A DNA stretch of 64,000 nucleotides from an uncultured Helicobacteraceae bacterium. Lineage in GTDB: Bacteria; Campylobacterota; Campylobacteria; Campylobacterales; Helicobacteraceae. The stretch spans positions 56,999-120,998 of the forward strand of contig CAMWQM010000004.1 of assembly GCA_947176375.1 (NCBI GenBank), in the 5' to 3' direction. A program made the position numbers and the translations under genes. Positions 52,583 through 62,177 of the stretch are shown one piece after another (position 1 is the stretch's first letter; every line of letters begins with the position of its first letter). The notes under the pieces are model-generated. The model saw only the letters and a program-made list of their open reading frames with translations, was not told the DNA's origin and did no database searches.

Positions 52583-54373
52583 CTATTCGACAAGCATAAG
52601 TGCTTGATTATTTATAACTTGAGAATCTAGAGCGACATAAATATCTTTTACAATGCCACTTACATTTGATACCACTTCATTTTCCATTTTCATAGCTTCG
52701 ACTATTGCCACCACATCACCTTTTTTAATCCTATCTCCAACCTTAACATTTATCTTTCTAATAGTGCCAGGCATATTTGAGCTTATATGCCCATCTTTTG
52801 ATGCAATAACTTGCCCCACAACCTTATTTGGTGCTTTATTTAGCACTTCTTCACTCTCTTGTTCTATATAGACTTCTTTTAGTTCACCATCAAGCCTAAT
52901 AAAAAATGGCTTTACACCATTTTTAGCATGTCCACTTCCTTCAATTTTTATCGAATATTGCTCTCCATCAATAGTAATGTTAAATTCTTTTTCAAGGCTT
53001 TCATTAACATTTTCAAACACTTCAATACTCTCTGGTTTAAGATTATTTGCATTTCTCTCATCTAAAAAATCTTTTGCAACTTTATCAAACATAGCATAAG
53101 AAATCACATCTGTTGGGCTAAAGGCAAAAGCTTTGCTCTGCTTTTTGGCATTTTCCAACTCTGGCTTTAGCAAATCTGCTGGACGCTTTGTTATAAATTC
53201 CTCTTTTAAGCCTATTAACTTCTTTTCTAATTCTTTGCTAATTTTTGTAGCACTCTTTCCATAGAATCCTCTAGCTAGATTTTTAGCCTCCTTACTAATG
53301 GATTTATATCGCTCACCTGTTAGCACATTTAGCACGGCTTGAGTACCTACGATTTGCGAGCTTGGCGTTACAAGTGGCGGATAGCCAAAATCTGCTCTAA
53401 CATTTGGAATCTCCTCTAATACTTCGTCCATTTTATCAAGTGCATTTTGCTCTTTTAGCTGATTTGCAAGGTTTGAAATCATACCACCAGGAATCTGATT
53501 TACAAGCACACGCGTATCAATTTGGCTATAAGAAGATTCAAATTTCTTATATTTTTTACGCACTTTGCGCAGAATCTCGGCAGCTTTCTCCATCTTCTCA
53601 ATATCTAACTTTGTATCCCATTTTGTCCCTTTGAGTGTGGCAACCATAGATTGAGTGCAAGGGTGTGAAGTCCCGCTAGCAAGGGCAGAATTACTCATAT
53701 CTAAAATATCAACCCCAGCTTCCACAGCCTTTAAATGTGATGCAAATCCAAACCCTGCGGTGCTATGGGTATGAAAAACTATTGGCACATCTATATTTTC
53801 TTTTAATGCTTTTACTAAATCATAAGCATTAAATGGCGCGATAAGCCCCGCCATATCTTTTATAACAATACTATCTGCCCCTATTTTTACCATTTCCTTT
53901 GCATATTCTACAAATCCTTTTATAGTATGCACAGGTGAAGTTGTATAGCTTATAGCACCTTGAACGAATTTTCCTTGCTTTTTAACTTCTTCTATTGCTA
54001 ATTTGATATTTCTAATATCATTTAGCGCATCAAAGATTCTAAAAATGTCAATCCCACCTTTTGCAGAGAGCTTAATAAACTCTTTTACAACATCATCAGC
54101 ATAATGCCTATATCCTACGAGATTTTGACCACGAAGAAGCATTTGAAGTGGAGTTTTCTTAAAAATTTTTTTAAAAATAAAAAGTCGCTCAAATGGATCT
54201 TCTTTTAAATACCTAAGACAAGTATCATAAGTCGCTCCACCCCAAACCTCAACGCTATAAAATCCAATTTGTTCAAAAATCTTTGCCACTTCAATCATAT
54301 CTTCAGTTCTAAGTCTAGTGGCAAGCAAAGATTGATGTCCATCTCGAAGTGAATTTTCTGTTATTTTTATCAT
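52583..54373 (-). CDS. Biotin-dependent carboxylase/decarboxylase subunit (pyruvate carboxylase subunit B / oxaloacetate decarboxylase alpha)
   Basis: ITENSLRDGHQSLLATRLRTEDMIEVAKIFEQIGFYSVEVWGGATYDTCLRYLKEDPFERL; biotinyl site VAIVEAMKMENEV. Confidence 0.95.
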   Translation of the reverse strand: MIKITENSLRDGHQSLLATRLRTEDMIEVAKIFEQIGFYSVEVWGGATYDTCLRYLKEDPFERLFIFKKIFKKTPLQMLLRGQNLVGYRHYADDVVKEFIKLSAKGGIDIFRIFDALNDIRNIKLAIEEVKKQGKFVQGAISYTTSPVHTIKGFVEYAKEMVKIGADSIVIKDMAGLIAPFNAYDLVKALKENIDVPIVFHTHSTAGFGFASHLKAVEAGVDILDMSNSALASGTSHPCTQSMVATLKGTKWDTKLDIEKMEKAAEILRKVRKKYKKFESSYSQIDTRVLVNQIPGGMISNLANQLKEQNALDKMDEVLEEIPNVRADFGYPPLVTPSSQIVGTQAVLNVLTGERYKSISKEAKNLARGFYGKSATKISKELEKKLIGLKEEFITKRPADLLKPELENAKKQSKAFAFSPTDVISYAMFDKVAKDFLDERNANNLKPESIEVFENVNESLEKEFNITIDGEQYSIKIEGSGHAKNGVKPFFIRLDGELKEVYIEQESEEVLNKAPNKVVGQVIASKDGHISSNMPGTIRKINVKVGDRIKKGDVVAIVEAMKMENEVVSNVSGIVKDIYVALDSQVINNQALMLVE

Positions 54374-54384
54374 TTATCCATCCT

Positions 54385-55713
54385 TTATAAATTTAATAAA
54401 AGTTCTCTTTGCGCTTGTTTTCTTTTTAACTCCTCTTGTTTGTGCCCTTCTCGCCTTAAAAATTGTGCTATTTCTTGATAACCATTAGAATTTGCTATAT
54501 TAAAAGCAGTATTACCCATACTATCTAGTGCAAAAACATCTGCTCCATTTTCTATTAAATAGCTTATAAGTTTTATATTTCCACTATTTACTGCTCTCAT
54601 TAAAACCGTTATATTATTATAATCTCTAGCATTAATAAATGCGTCATTTTGCACCAAATATTTAACAACCTCTAAATGCCCTTCCCCTGCTGCAAGCATT
54701 AATGCACTACAACCATCATTATCTATATCATCAATATCTGCTCCAAACTCAAGTAATAATTTTACAATGCTTAAATGCCCTTTTTCCGCAGCCCAAATAA
54801 AAGCATTCCAAGCACTATTAATACTAGAGCGAATCTTAGCTCCAGAATCTAGTAAAAACTGCACTACCTCCAAGTGCCCTTTAAATGAAGCACTCATTAA
54901 CGCTGTATAGCCGTCATTTTTATGTGCATTTACATCTGCTCCATTTTCAACCAAATATTTTACAATTTCCAAGTGCCCTTTAAATGAAGCACTCATTAAC
55001 GCTGTATAGCCGTCATTTTTATGTGCATTTACATCTGCTCCATTTTCAACCAAATATTTTACAATTTCCAAATGTCCTTTAAATGAAGCACTCATTAACG
55101 CTGTATAGCCGTCATTCCTTGTCGCATTGATATTAATACCATTTGTTACAAGATATGTAACGATATTTAAATGTCTAAAAGATGATGCCCACATCAATGC
55201 ATTCCAGCCATTTTCATCAGAAGCATTAATATCTGCTCCACTTTTATCTAAGAATCTAACAATTTCAAGGTGATTAAACGAGCTAGCAAGCATTAGAGCA
55301 GTAGTTTTGTCATTTCTCCTAGCATTTACATCTGCTCCATTATTCAACAAAAGCTTAACTATATCAATATGCCCTTCACTAGCAGCACTCATAAGGGCAT
55401 TCCACCCTTCATTATCTTTTTGATTTATATCAGCATTTAAATCAAGTAACATATCTACCACTTCTTTATTGCCACTTTGTGCTGCGAACATCAAGGCAGT
55501 ATAGCCATTATTAGAAGCTAGATTGATACTTGCATCATTATCTAGCAAAAACTTCACTATATTAGAATCTCCATCTTTACAAGCCCACATCAATGCAGTG
55601 CAACCATCACTATCGGTTACATCTATATTTGTCCCATTTTCTATTAGATACTTCGCACTTCCTAGTTTATTCTCCATAATAGCTTTAATAAATTCCTGTT
55701 CTAGCATACCCAC
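54385..55713 (-). CDS. Ankyrin-repeat protein (442 aa)
   Basis: At least 12 consecutive ~33-aa ankyrin repeats (DGYTALMSASFKGHLEIVKYLVENGADVNAH...). Confidence 0.95.
   Translation of the reverse strand: MGMLEQEFIKAIMENKLGSAKYLIENGTNIDVTDSDGCTALMWACKDGDSNIVKFLLDNDASINLASNNGYTALMFAAQSGNKEVVDMLLDLNADINQKDNEGWNALMSAASEGHIDIVKLLLNNGADVNARRNDKTTALMLASSFNHLEIVRFLDKSGADINASDENGWNALMWASSFRHLNIVTYLVTNGININATRNDGYTALMSASFKGHLEIVKYLVENGADVNAHKNDGYTALMSASFKGHLEIVKYLVENGADVNAHKNDGYTALMSASFKGHLEVVQFLLDSGAKIRSSINSAWNAFIWAAEKGHLSIVKLLLEFGADIDDIDNDGCSALMLAAGEGHLEVVKYLVQNDAFINARDYNNITVLMRAVNSGNIKLISYLIENGADVFALDSMGNTAFNIANSNGYQEIAQFLRREGHKQEELKRKQAQRELLLNL
54871..55116. repeat. Near-identical 99-bp tandem DNA repeats within the ankyrin gene
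   Basis: caagtgccctttaaatgaagcactcattaacgctgtatagccgtcatttttatg... recurs at 54871, 54970 and 55069, offset exactly 99 nt. Confidence 0.92.
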
Positions 55714-56008
55714 TTGATATTCTCCACGATTTTAGTTTGAAAATATAATTATAACTTAAAGATATAGCTTAAAAAGATAATTTTAATAATTTAATTAGAT
55801 AATTTTAATATTTGGAGTTAAAAATCATCTATAGATATATTAAAAATAATTTTTAACATATCTAGAATCTAAAATTGGTTAAAAATATGATTTTGCATTT
55901 TATGATAAATATCTAATAATATTATAAGTAATCTATATTTTTAGCTTTTTGGCTCACATTTCCACCTACCACTAAAAATTGTAATATTAAAAAATTTTTA
56001 AACTAAAA

Positions 56009-56482
56009 TTATGTTGTTTTATTATTTTTCTTTAGTTTTAGAATCCACATTCCTAGTTTTTGGAAGAATCCTAGCTTGTTATTGCTATGTTTTAAAAGTA
56101 AATCTAAAATTTCTTTTCTCTGAAACATTATCGCACAATTTATCGGCGTAAGCCCAACTCCATTATCTATCCCATTTGGATTCGCACCATAAGATAATAG
56201 CAACTCTGCCATTTCATAATATCCCTTAAAACAGACACCAGCAAGTGGAGTGTGATTTTTATCATTTTTCTTATCCACCTCTGCACCTTTTTGAAGTAGC
56301 ATTTTAGCCACATCTAAACTATTATTATACGCTGCAAGCATTAGCAAAGTATCACCTTTATTATTTGCTAGATTTACATTCAATCCTGCATTTATCATTA
56401 TTTCTAAAGATTCCTTATCATTATTCCTAGCAAAATCAAAAGACTGGGCGACAAAATCCTCAAATTCCTTATCACTAACCAT
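56009..56482 (-). CDS. Ankyrin-repeat protein (157 aa)
   Basis: NKGDTLLMLAAYNNSLDVAKMLLQKGAEVDKKNDKNHTPLAGVCFKGYYEMAELLLSYGANPNG. Confidence 0.92.
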   Translation of the reverse strand: MVSDKEFEDFVAQSFDFARNNDKESLEIMINAGLNVNLANNKGDTLLMLAAYNNSLDVAKMLLQKGAEVDKKNDKNHTPLAGVCFKGYYEMAELLLSYGANPNGIDNGVGLTPINCAIMFQRKEILDLLLKHSNNKLGFFQKLGMWILKLKKNNKTT

Positions 56483-56581
56483 AGTATTTTTTCCTTTATT
56501 TTATATAAATTTATACAATGTTTATAATATTTTACCTTAAATTCTGCTATCATAGGGACTTATATAAAATGGAGGTATAAA

Positions 56582-57487
56582 ATGTCAAAACAAATAGTGA
56601 TCAGACCAGAGGATAGCAAGGATATAAATGAAGTTTATAAGAATTCTAAAAGAGGATTAATTTTTAAACAGAAATTCTATGAAGAAGAAATGTATAAGCT
56701 AGAAATAGAGCTTCTAAAGCTTCAAAAATGGGTGATTGATAATGACAAAAGAATGTTAATCATTATGGAAGGACGAGATGGGGCAGGAAAAGGAGGCACA
56801 ATCAAAGCTCTTACAAATAGGTTAAATCCTAGAGGTTTTAGAACCGTGGCACTTCAAAAACCAACAGATTCTGAAAAGAAAGACTGGTATTTTTTAAGAT
56901 ATATTAAAAAATTACCTAGACCGGGTGAAATCGTGCTTTTTGATAGAAGTTGGTATAATCGTGCTGGGGTTGAACGAGTTATGGGATTCTGCACACAAGA
57001 TGAATATAGAGAATTTATTATACAGGTTTCGAATCTAGAGCAAATGCTTATATCGAGTGGTTTAATTGTATTTAAGTATTTTCTTAATGTTTCAAAAAAT
57101 GAACAAAAAAGACGAATAGAGAGAAGAAAAACTGACCCACTGAGAATGTGGAAATTAAGCCCAATAGATAGTAAATCGCTAAATCTTTGGGACGAATATA
57201 CAGAGGCATTTCAAAAAATGTTTTCACGCACACATACAGCAGATTCCCCTTGGATTCTAGTCAATTCTACTGATAAAAAAAGGGCTAAGATAAATATCGC
57301 AAGAGATTTGCTCTCAAAAGTAGATTATGATGGCAAGGATAATGCTAAAGTTTGCCTACTTGCAGACCCAACTATCGTAACACAATATTCTCAAGCCTCT
57401 TTCTTCTCCAAAAAAGAGGATAAAAATGATAAAAAAATTAAAGATAATAAAAAAGATAAAAGCGAAGGCAAAAAAGATAAAAAATAA
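56582..57487 (+). CDS. ppk2: Polyphosphate kinase 2 (PPK2)
   Basis: MLIIMEGRDGAGKGGTIKALTNRLNPRGFRTVALQKPTDSEKKDWYFLRYIKKLPRPGEIVLFDRSWYNRAGVERVMGFC; Lys/Asp-rich tail. Confidence 0.95.
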   Translation: MSKQIVIRPEDSKDINEVYKNSKRGLIFKQKFYEEEMYKLEIELLKLQKWVIDNDKRMLIIMEGRDGAGKGGTIKALTNRLNPRGFRTVALQKPTDSEKKDWYFLRYIKKLPRPGEIVLFDRSWYNRAGVERVMGFCTQDEYREFIIQVSNLEQMLISSGLIVFKYFLNVSKNEQKRRIERRKTDPLRMWKLSPIDSKSLNLWDEYTEAFQKMFSRTHTADSPWILVNSTDKKRAKINIARDLLSKVDYDGKDNAKVCLLADPTIVTQYSQASFFSKKEDKNDKKIKDNKKDKSEGKKDKK

Positions 57488-57795
57488 TTGCCTATTGATT
57501 TTATAAAACTTAAATAAAATATTATATAGAAAATATTCAAAAATAAGCCTAATAATTTTTAGCTTATTGGAATATTTTCTGTTATAATTTTGCCTAGTTT
57601 TTGAAATTATATTTAGAATAAATTTAGTTTTTATAGTGATATAAAGATACTTAAATTTTTCTTAAAAAATAATTCTAAATATTTGCTTTTGTTTAAGGTG
57701 TTTAAAACTTAAATTGAAAGCTTTTGTAATAGTCAATAATGATTTACTTAATATAATATGACCAAAAAGAGACTTAAAAATGGAAATATTTAATT

Positions 57796-58512
57796 ATGTT
57801 TTTTAGCATAAAAGAGCTAGTAGATATGGGTATTACCCTACCAAAAAAACCTAGCAATATTAAAATTTCTAAAAAAGCAAGTTTATACAATGCACATTTG
57901 ATGAGACTTGGAGATAATATCAGGATAGATGATTTTTGCATCTTAAGTGGTAATATTAAAATTGGCTCTTTTATCCACATAGGAACATTTTGTGCTTTAT
58001 ATGGTGGAAATAAAGTCTCTAAAGATACAGGAATTGTGATAGAAAATTTTTGCACCCTTTCTCCAAAAGCTATGATTTTTGCCTCAAGTGATGATTTTAG
58101 TGGAGAGTTTTTGATAAGCCCTATGGTTAGTAGTGATTTTAGTAATGTAACTAATGCTAAGGTTTTATTAAAAGAGCATACTTCAATTTGTGCGAATGCT
58201 ATAATACTGCCCGGTGTAGTGTGTGAAGTTGGTAGTGTGCTAGGAGCTATGAGTTTGCTTAAAAATAATACAGAATCTTTTAGCATATATACTGGAATCC
58301 CTGCTTTTAAGGTTAAAAATCGCTCAAAAAAATTATTAAAACTAGAAAAAGAGTTCTTATCAAAATTTGAGCTATGGGGGGGGGTAAAAGCTAGTCTGTT
58401 TTTATTTATACAATTATTTATACAATCTAATATTTACAAACACTCACATACTTTAAAATATTCCCATCATATATCAAAACTACTTAAAAATCAACAATTA
58501 AATGTAGTATAA
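57796..58512 (+). CDS. Left-handed beta-helix (hexapeptide) acyltransferase with poly-G tract near C-terminus
   Basis: NAHLMRLGDNIRIDDFCILSGNIKIGSFIHIGTFCALYGG...TSICANAIILPGVVCEVGSVLGAMSLL...YTGIPAFKVKNR; LWGG encoded by the tract. Confidence 0.85.
   Translation: MFFSIKELVDMGITLPKKPSNIKISKKASLYNAHLMRLGDNIRIDDFCILSGNIKIGSFIHIGTFCALYGGNKVSKDTGIVIENFCTLSPKAMIFASSDDFSGEFLISPMVSSDFSNVTNAKVLLKEHTSICANAIILPGVVCEVGSVLGAMSLLKNNTESFSIYTGIPAFKVKNRSKKLLKLEKEFLSKFELWGGVKASLFLFIQLFIQSNIYKHSHTLKYSHHISKLLKNQQLNVV
58376..58384. repeat. Homopolymeric G9 tract
   Basis: gagctatGGGGGGGGGtaaaa; translation FELWGGVKA. Confidence 0.95.
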
Positions 58513-58529
58513 ATTTACAAGGTTTCATT

Positions 58530-59228
58530 ATGAATAATATAAATAATTTAATGCAATCACAAAGAAATCAGAGCCATTATAGTGATAGAGAATTGCAAAA
58601 GCTTGGATTTATATCCATTGGAAAAAATGTCCTTATATCTAAATTTGCTAGAATCTATGGAGCTTCTCAAATGAGTATAGGGAGTAATGTAAGAATTGAT
58701 GATTTTGTTATTTTAAGTGGGAAAATAACACTTGGGAATTTCGTTCATTTAGCTACATTTTCTGGAATCACAGCAGGAAGTATCGGTGTAGAGTTGGGTA
58801 ATTTTTGTTCAATGAGTAGTTATTCAAAGATTTTTGCTACGACAGATGATTTAACTGGTGGATATTTGGGCGGTCCTTGTGTGCCAGATTCATTTAGGGG
58901 TGTTATAGAAAAACCTGTAATTTTAACAAAACATTGCTATATTGGTAGTCATTCGTTGGTTTTACCAGGAGGTTATTTTGAAATAGGTGCTTGTCTTGGT
59001 CCTATGAGCTTAGTTGGGAGTAAAAGATTAAAATCTTGGAATTACTATTTTGGAAATCCTGCTAGGGCATATAAACAAATTGACAAAATAGTGTTTTACA
59101 AAAAGAAAAAGAGTTACTATCGACTATGGGGGGGGGGTAGAACTAGATTTTTAAATAGTTTTAGTAAAAATACTATAAATTCATCTTTAATCATCAAAAA
59201 ACATTCCACTACTAAAAAAGCTGCATAA
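58530..59228 (+). CDS. Second LbH acyltransferase, paralogous to 57796-58512, with poly-G tract
   Basis: GASQMSIGSNVRIDDFVILSGKITLGNFVHLATFSGITAGS...HCYIGSHSLVLPGGYFEIGACLGPMSLVGS...YFGNPARAYK; YRLWGGGRT at the tract. Confidence 0.85.
   Translation: MNNINNLMQSQRNQSHYSDRELQKLGFISIGKNVLISKFARIYGASQMSIGSNVRIDDFVILSGKITLGNFVHLATFSGITAGSIGVELGNFCSMSSYSKIFATTDDLTGGYLGGPCVPDSFRGVIEKPVILTKHCYIGSHSLVLPGGYFEIGACLGPMSLVGSKRLKSWNYYFGNPARAYKQIDKIVFYKKKKSYYRLWGGGRTRFLNSFSKNTINSSLIIKKHSTTKKAA
59128..59137. repeat. Homopolymeric G10 tract
   Basis: cgactatGGGGGGGGGGtagaac; translation RLWGGGRT. Confidence 0.95.
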
Positions 59229-59882
59229 ATGAAAAATATCATTTTTATAGGGGCTGGTGGATTTGCTAGTGAATGTTATCAATATTTATTAGATTGTATG
59301 GGTATTGATAAAACTTTAAAATTTAAGGGTTTTTTATCATCATCAAATGACTTGCATAAATATAAATTGGAACATTATTTTTTAGGACATTATAATGATT
59401 ACAATTTTAAAGAAAATGATTACTGCGTAATAGCTATTGGAGATCCAAAAGCTAGATATAATATTTATAAATACTTAAAGGAAAAAAATGTTAAAATGTA
59501 TAATCTAATATCACCAAAAGCATTTATAACAAATACAGATAATATTGGCGAAGCTAATATTATAACACCATTTTGTATCATTGCATATAATGCTGTGATA
59601 GGTAATTGTAATCTTATTAATGTATCTTGTGCAATAGGGCATGATTGTGTGATAGGAGATTTTAATATAATAGGTTCATATTCTGGATTTGCTGGATTTT
59701 CAAAAATTGGAAATGGAAACTATCTAGCCCCTAGGGTAAGTATATTTCCAAAAGCAGTTGTAGGAGATAATTGCAAAATATCTGCTGGTAGTGTAATTTT
59801 TAAGAGATTAAAAAGTAATAAAATAGCATTTGGGAATCCAGCCGAAGTCATTGGAGATAATGAAATTTTTAGTTTTAATTAG
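59229..59882 (+). CDS. PglD/NeuD-like sugar acyltransferase (Rossmann + LbH)
   Basis: NIIFIGAGGFASECYQYLLD...YCVIAIGDPKARYNIYKYL...NLINVSCAIGHDCVIGDFNIIGSYSGFAGFSKIGNGNYLAPRVSIFPKAVVGDNCKISAGSVIFK. Confidence 0.87.
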   Translation: MKNIIFIGAGGFASECYQYLLDCMGIDKTLKFKGFLSSSNDLHKYKLEHYFLGHYNDYNFKENDYCVIAIGDPKARYNIYKYLKEKNVKMYNLISPKAFITNTDNIGEANIITPFCIIAYNAVIGNCNLINVSCAIGHDCVIGDFNIIGSYSGFAGFSKIGNGNYLAPRVSIFPKAVVGDNCKISAGSVIFKRLKSNKIAFGNPAEVIGDNEIFSFN

Positions 59883-59891
59883 GAGTATTTT

Positions 59892-60131
59892 ATGGATACA
59901 AAAGAAAGATTAGTAAAAATTATACAAGACTTAAGACCAGATATAGATTTATCACTAGATACAGAATCTATAGCATTTATAGAAGATGGGATCTTGGATT
60001 CTTTTGATATTATCACACTTGTATCTGCAATTGATAAAGAATTTAACATCTCTATTGATGGTAATAAAATAGTATCATCTAATTTTAATACGCTAGATAG
60101 TATGGTAAAACTTATAGAGGAAAGTTTATAG
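59892..60131 (+). CDS. Acyl carrier protein
   Basis: 79 aa with phosphopantetheine site in ILDSFDIITLVSAIDKEFNI. Confidence 0.85.
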   Translation: MDTKERLVKIIQDLRPDIDLSLDTESIAFIEDGILDSFDIITLVSAIDKEFNISIDGNKIVSSNFNTLDSMVKLIEESL

Positions 60132-61195
60132 TGAATTTTGAATTTAAAAATAAAAAGATAGAAAGTATCTTAACAATACTGCCAAAAAACAAAAAATATT
60201 TTACTGATGAAGTTAAAAATTATAATTTTCCATTAAAAAAATCTCTAGCATTAAAAGAATTAATGGGATATGATGCACATAATATAGCATTAGAAAATCA
60301 ATTAGCCTCCGATTTTATAATAGAAGGATTTAAAATATTATTTGAAAATAATATTGTAGATAAAGATGATATAGATGTATTAATTTATATCACACAATCA
60401 CCTGATTATTTTGTGCCACAAACTTCTACAATAATCCAAGATAAAGCTGGTTTAAAAAATGATATTTTATGTTTTGATTTAAATCAAGGATGTGCAGGGT
60501 TTGTCCAAGGATTATTTCAAAGTTTTTTTATGCTTGAGAATTCAAATATTAATAAAATAGCCATAGCAAACTCTGATATTTTAAGCAAGAAAGTTAATAA
60601 AAAAGACAGAAATAGCTATCCTTTAGTTGGAGATGGTGGCAGTATAACTATAGTTAGCAAATCAAATGTAGAAAATAATATTTATTGTTATAATAAAACT
60701 TTTGGTAAAGATGCATTAGCTATCAACATTCCTGCTGGTGGCTTCAAACTTCCAAGTAGTGAAGATACAAGAAAAGAAGTAGAATCTCAAGATGGAAATA
60801 TAAGAAGTCTTGATAATTTAGTAATGCAAGGTGCTTCAGTTTTTAGTTTTGTTCAAGAATATGTTCCATCTATGATTGATTCATTGCTTAAAATTTCTAA
60901 TAACAATAAAGAAGATATAGATTATTATATCTTTCATCAACCAAATAAATTTATGCTACAAAAATTAGCAGATAAATTGCAAATCCCGTATTCTAAAATG
61001 CCAAATAATATAGTTGAAAACTTTGGAAATGGTAGTGGTATAACAATACCTCTAAATTTATGTTTTAATTTACAAAATATTTTGAAACATAAAAGCCAAA
61101 AAATATGTTTTGGTGGATTTGGAGTAGGGCTTACACTTTCTGGAATCATTATGAATGTAGAAAGTATAGATTATATGAATATAATTGAGATATAA
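60131..61195 (+). CDS. 3-oxoacyl-ACP synthase III (FabH/KAS III family)
   Basis: Cys in FDLNQGCAGFVQGLF, His in YYIFHQPNKFMLQKLA, Asn in VENFGNGSGITIPL (catalytic triad present); GTG start overlapping the ACP stop. Confidence 0.88.
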   Translation: MNFEFKNKKIESILTILPKNKKYFTDEVKNYNFPLKKSLALKELMGYDAHNIALENQLASDFIIEGFKILFENNIVDKDDIDVLIYITQSPDYFVPQTSTIIQDKAGLKNDILCFDLNQGCAGFVQGLFQSFFMLENSNINKIAIANSDILSKKVNKKDRNSYPLVGDGGSITIVSKSNVENNIYCYNKTFGKDALAINIPAGGFKLPSSEDTRKEVESQDGNIRSLDNLVMQGASVFSFVQEYVPSMIDSLLKISNNNKEDIDYYIFHQPNKFMLQKLADKLQIPYSKMPNNIVENFGNGSGITIPLNLCFNLQNILKHKSQKICFGGFGVGLTLSGIIMNVESIDYMNIIEI

Positions 61196-61275
61196 GATTA
61201 TAAATATGTGGTATTAAATTATGATTATATTCAAACTTATACAAATAAAAATTTAAATTATTTAAGGAGAGGAAA

Positions 61276-61494
61276 ATGACAAAATTATATGATAAGTTAA
61301 AAGATGTATTAGATGTAGAAACTATAAATGATGATGATAAATTAGAGGATTTTGATGATTGGGATAGTTTGTCTATTATCTCAATATTATCATTTTTAGA
61401 TAAAGAATATGGTATTAATGTTTATACAAATGAATTGCAAAATTTAAAAACAATCAAAGATTTAATAGATTTAGTAAAATCAAAAGCTAAATGA
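61276..61494 (+). CDS. Second acyl carrier protein
   Basis: 72 aa, DFDDWDSLSIISILSFLDKEYGINV phosphopantetheine site. Confidence 0.83.
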   Translation: MTKLYDKLKDVLDVETINDDDKLEDFDDWDSLSIISILSFLDKEYGINVYTNELQNLKTIKDLIDLVKSKAK

Positions 61495-62177
61495 AAAATT
61501 ATATTTTATTAAGTGGCGGAAGCTCTGGCATTGGCAAAGAAATTGCAGCAACTATAAATAAGATAAATAATATTATATTTATAGGAAGAAATAGAAATTC
61601 GTTAGATTCTAATAAATTTTGCCATTGTGATTTAAGAGATATTGCTTCTATATCACAAGCATTAAATAATTTAGAAACTAAAAATATAGAAACTTTTATC
61701 CATTGTGCTGGAGTAAGTATGATAGGATATGCAAAAAGTTTTAGCTATAAAGAGATGATTGAATGTGCTAATGTAAATTTATACTCTAGTATGGAAATAA
61801 TAAAATTTTTACTTAAAAATTGCAAAACAAGCCTAAAAAATATTATTTTTATTTCTAGCGTTTTTAGCCATAAAGCACAAAGGGGCAATTCTTTTTATGC
61901 TTCTACTAAGGGAGGATTAGAATCTTATGCAAAATCTCTAGCATTAGAATTAGCCCCAAAAGTTAGAGTAAATACTATTGCTTGTGGTGGAATCTTTAAT
62001 ACAAATATGACAAAAAATATCTTCAATGATGAGCAAAAACAAGAGATTCTAAAATCCTACCCACTAGGAGAGGGAGAAACTAAAGATGTAGCGAATTTAG
62101 TAGAATTCTTGTGCAAGGAAGATTCAAGATGGATTACAGGTGCTACAATAACACTAGATGGTGGTTTTAGTCTATGA
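61491..62177 (+). CDS. SDR-family oxidoreductase (FabG-like)
   Basis: YILLSGGSSGIGKEIAATI...IHCAGVS...FISSVFSHKAQRGNSFYASTKGGLESYAKSLALELAPKVRVNTIACGGI...RWITGATITLDGGFSL. Confidence 0.9.
   Translation: MKNYILLSGGSSGIGKEIAATINKINNIIFIGRNRNSLDSNKFCHCDLRDIASISQALNNLETKNIETFIHCAGVSMIGYAKSFSYKEMIECANVNLYSSMEIIKFLLKNCKTSLKNIIFISSVFSHKAQRGNSFYASTKGGLESYAKSLALELAPKVRVNTIACGGIFNTNMTKNIFNDEQKQEILKSYPLGEGETKDVANLVEFLCKEDSRWITGATITLDGGFSL

Noticed and set aside
54871-55116. Possible CRISPR or satellite array
   Set aside because: 99-bp units are contiguous without spacers and encode in-frame ankyrin repeats.
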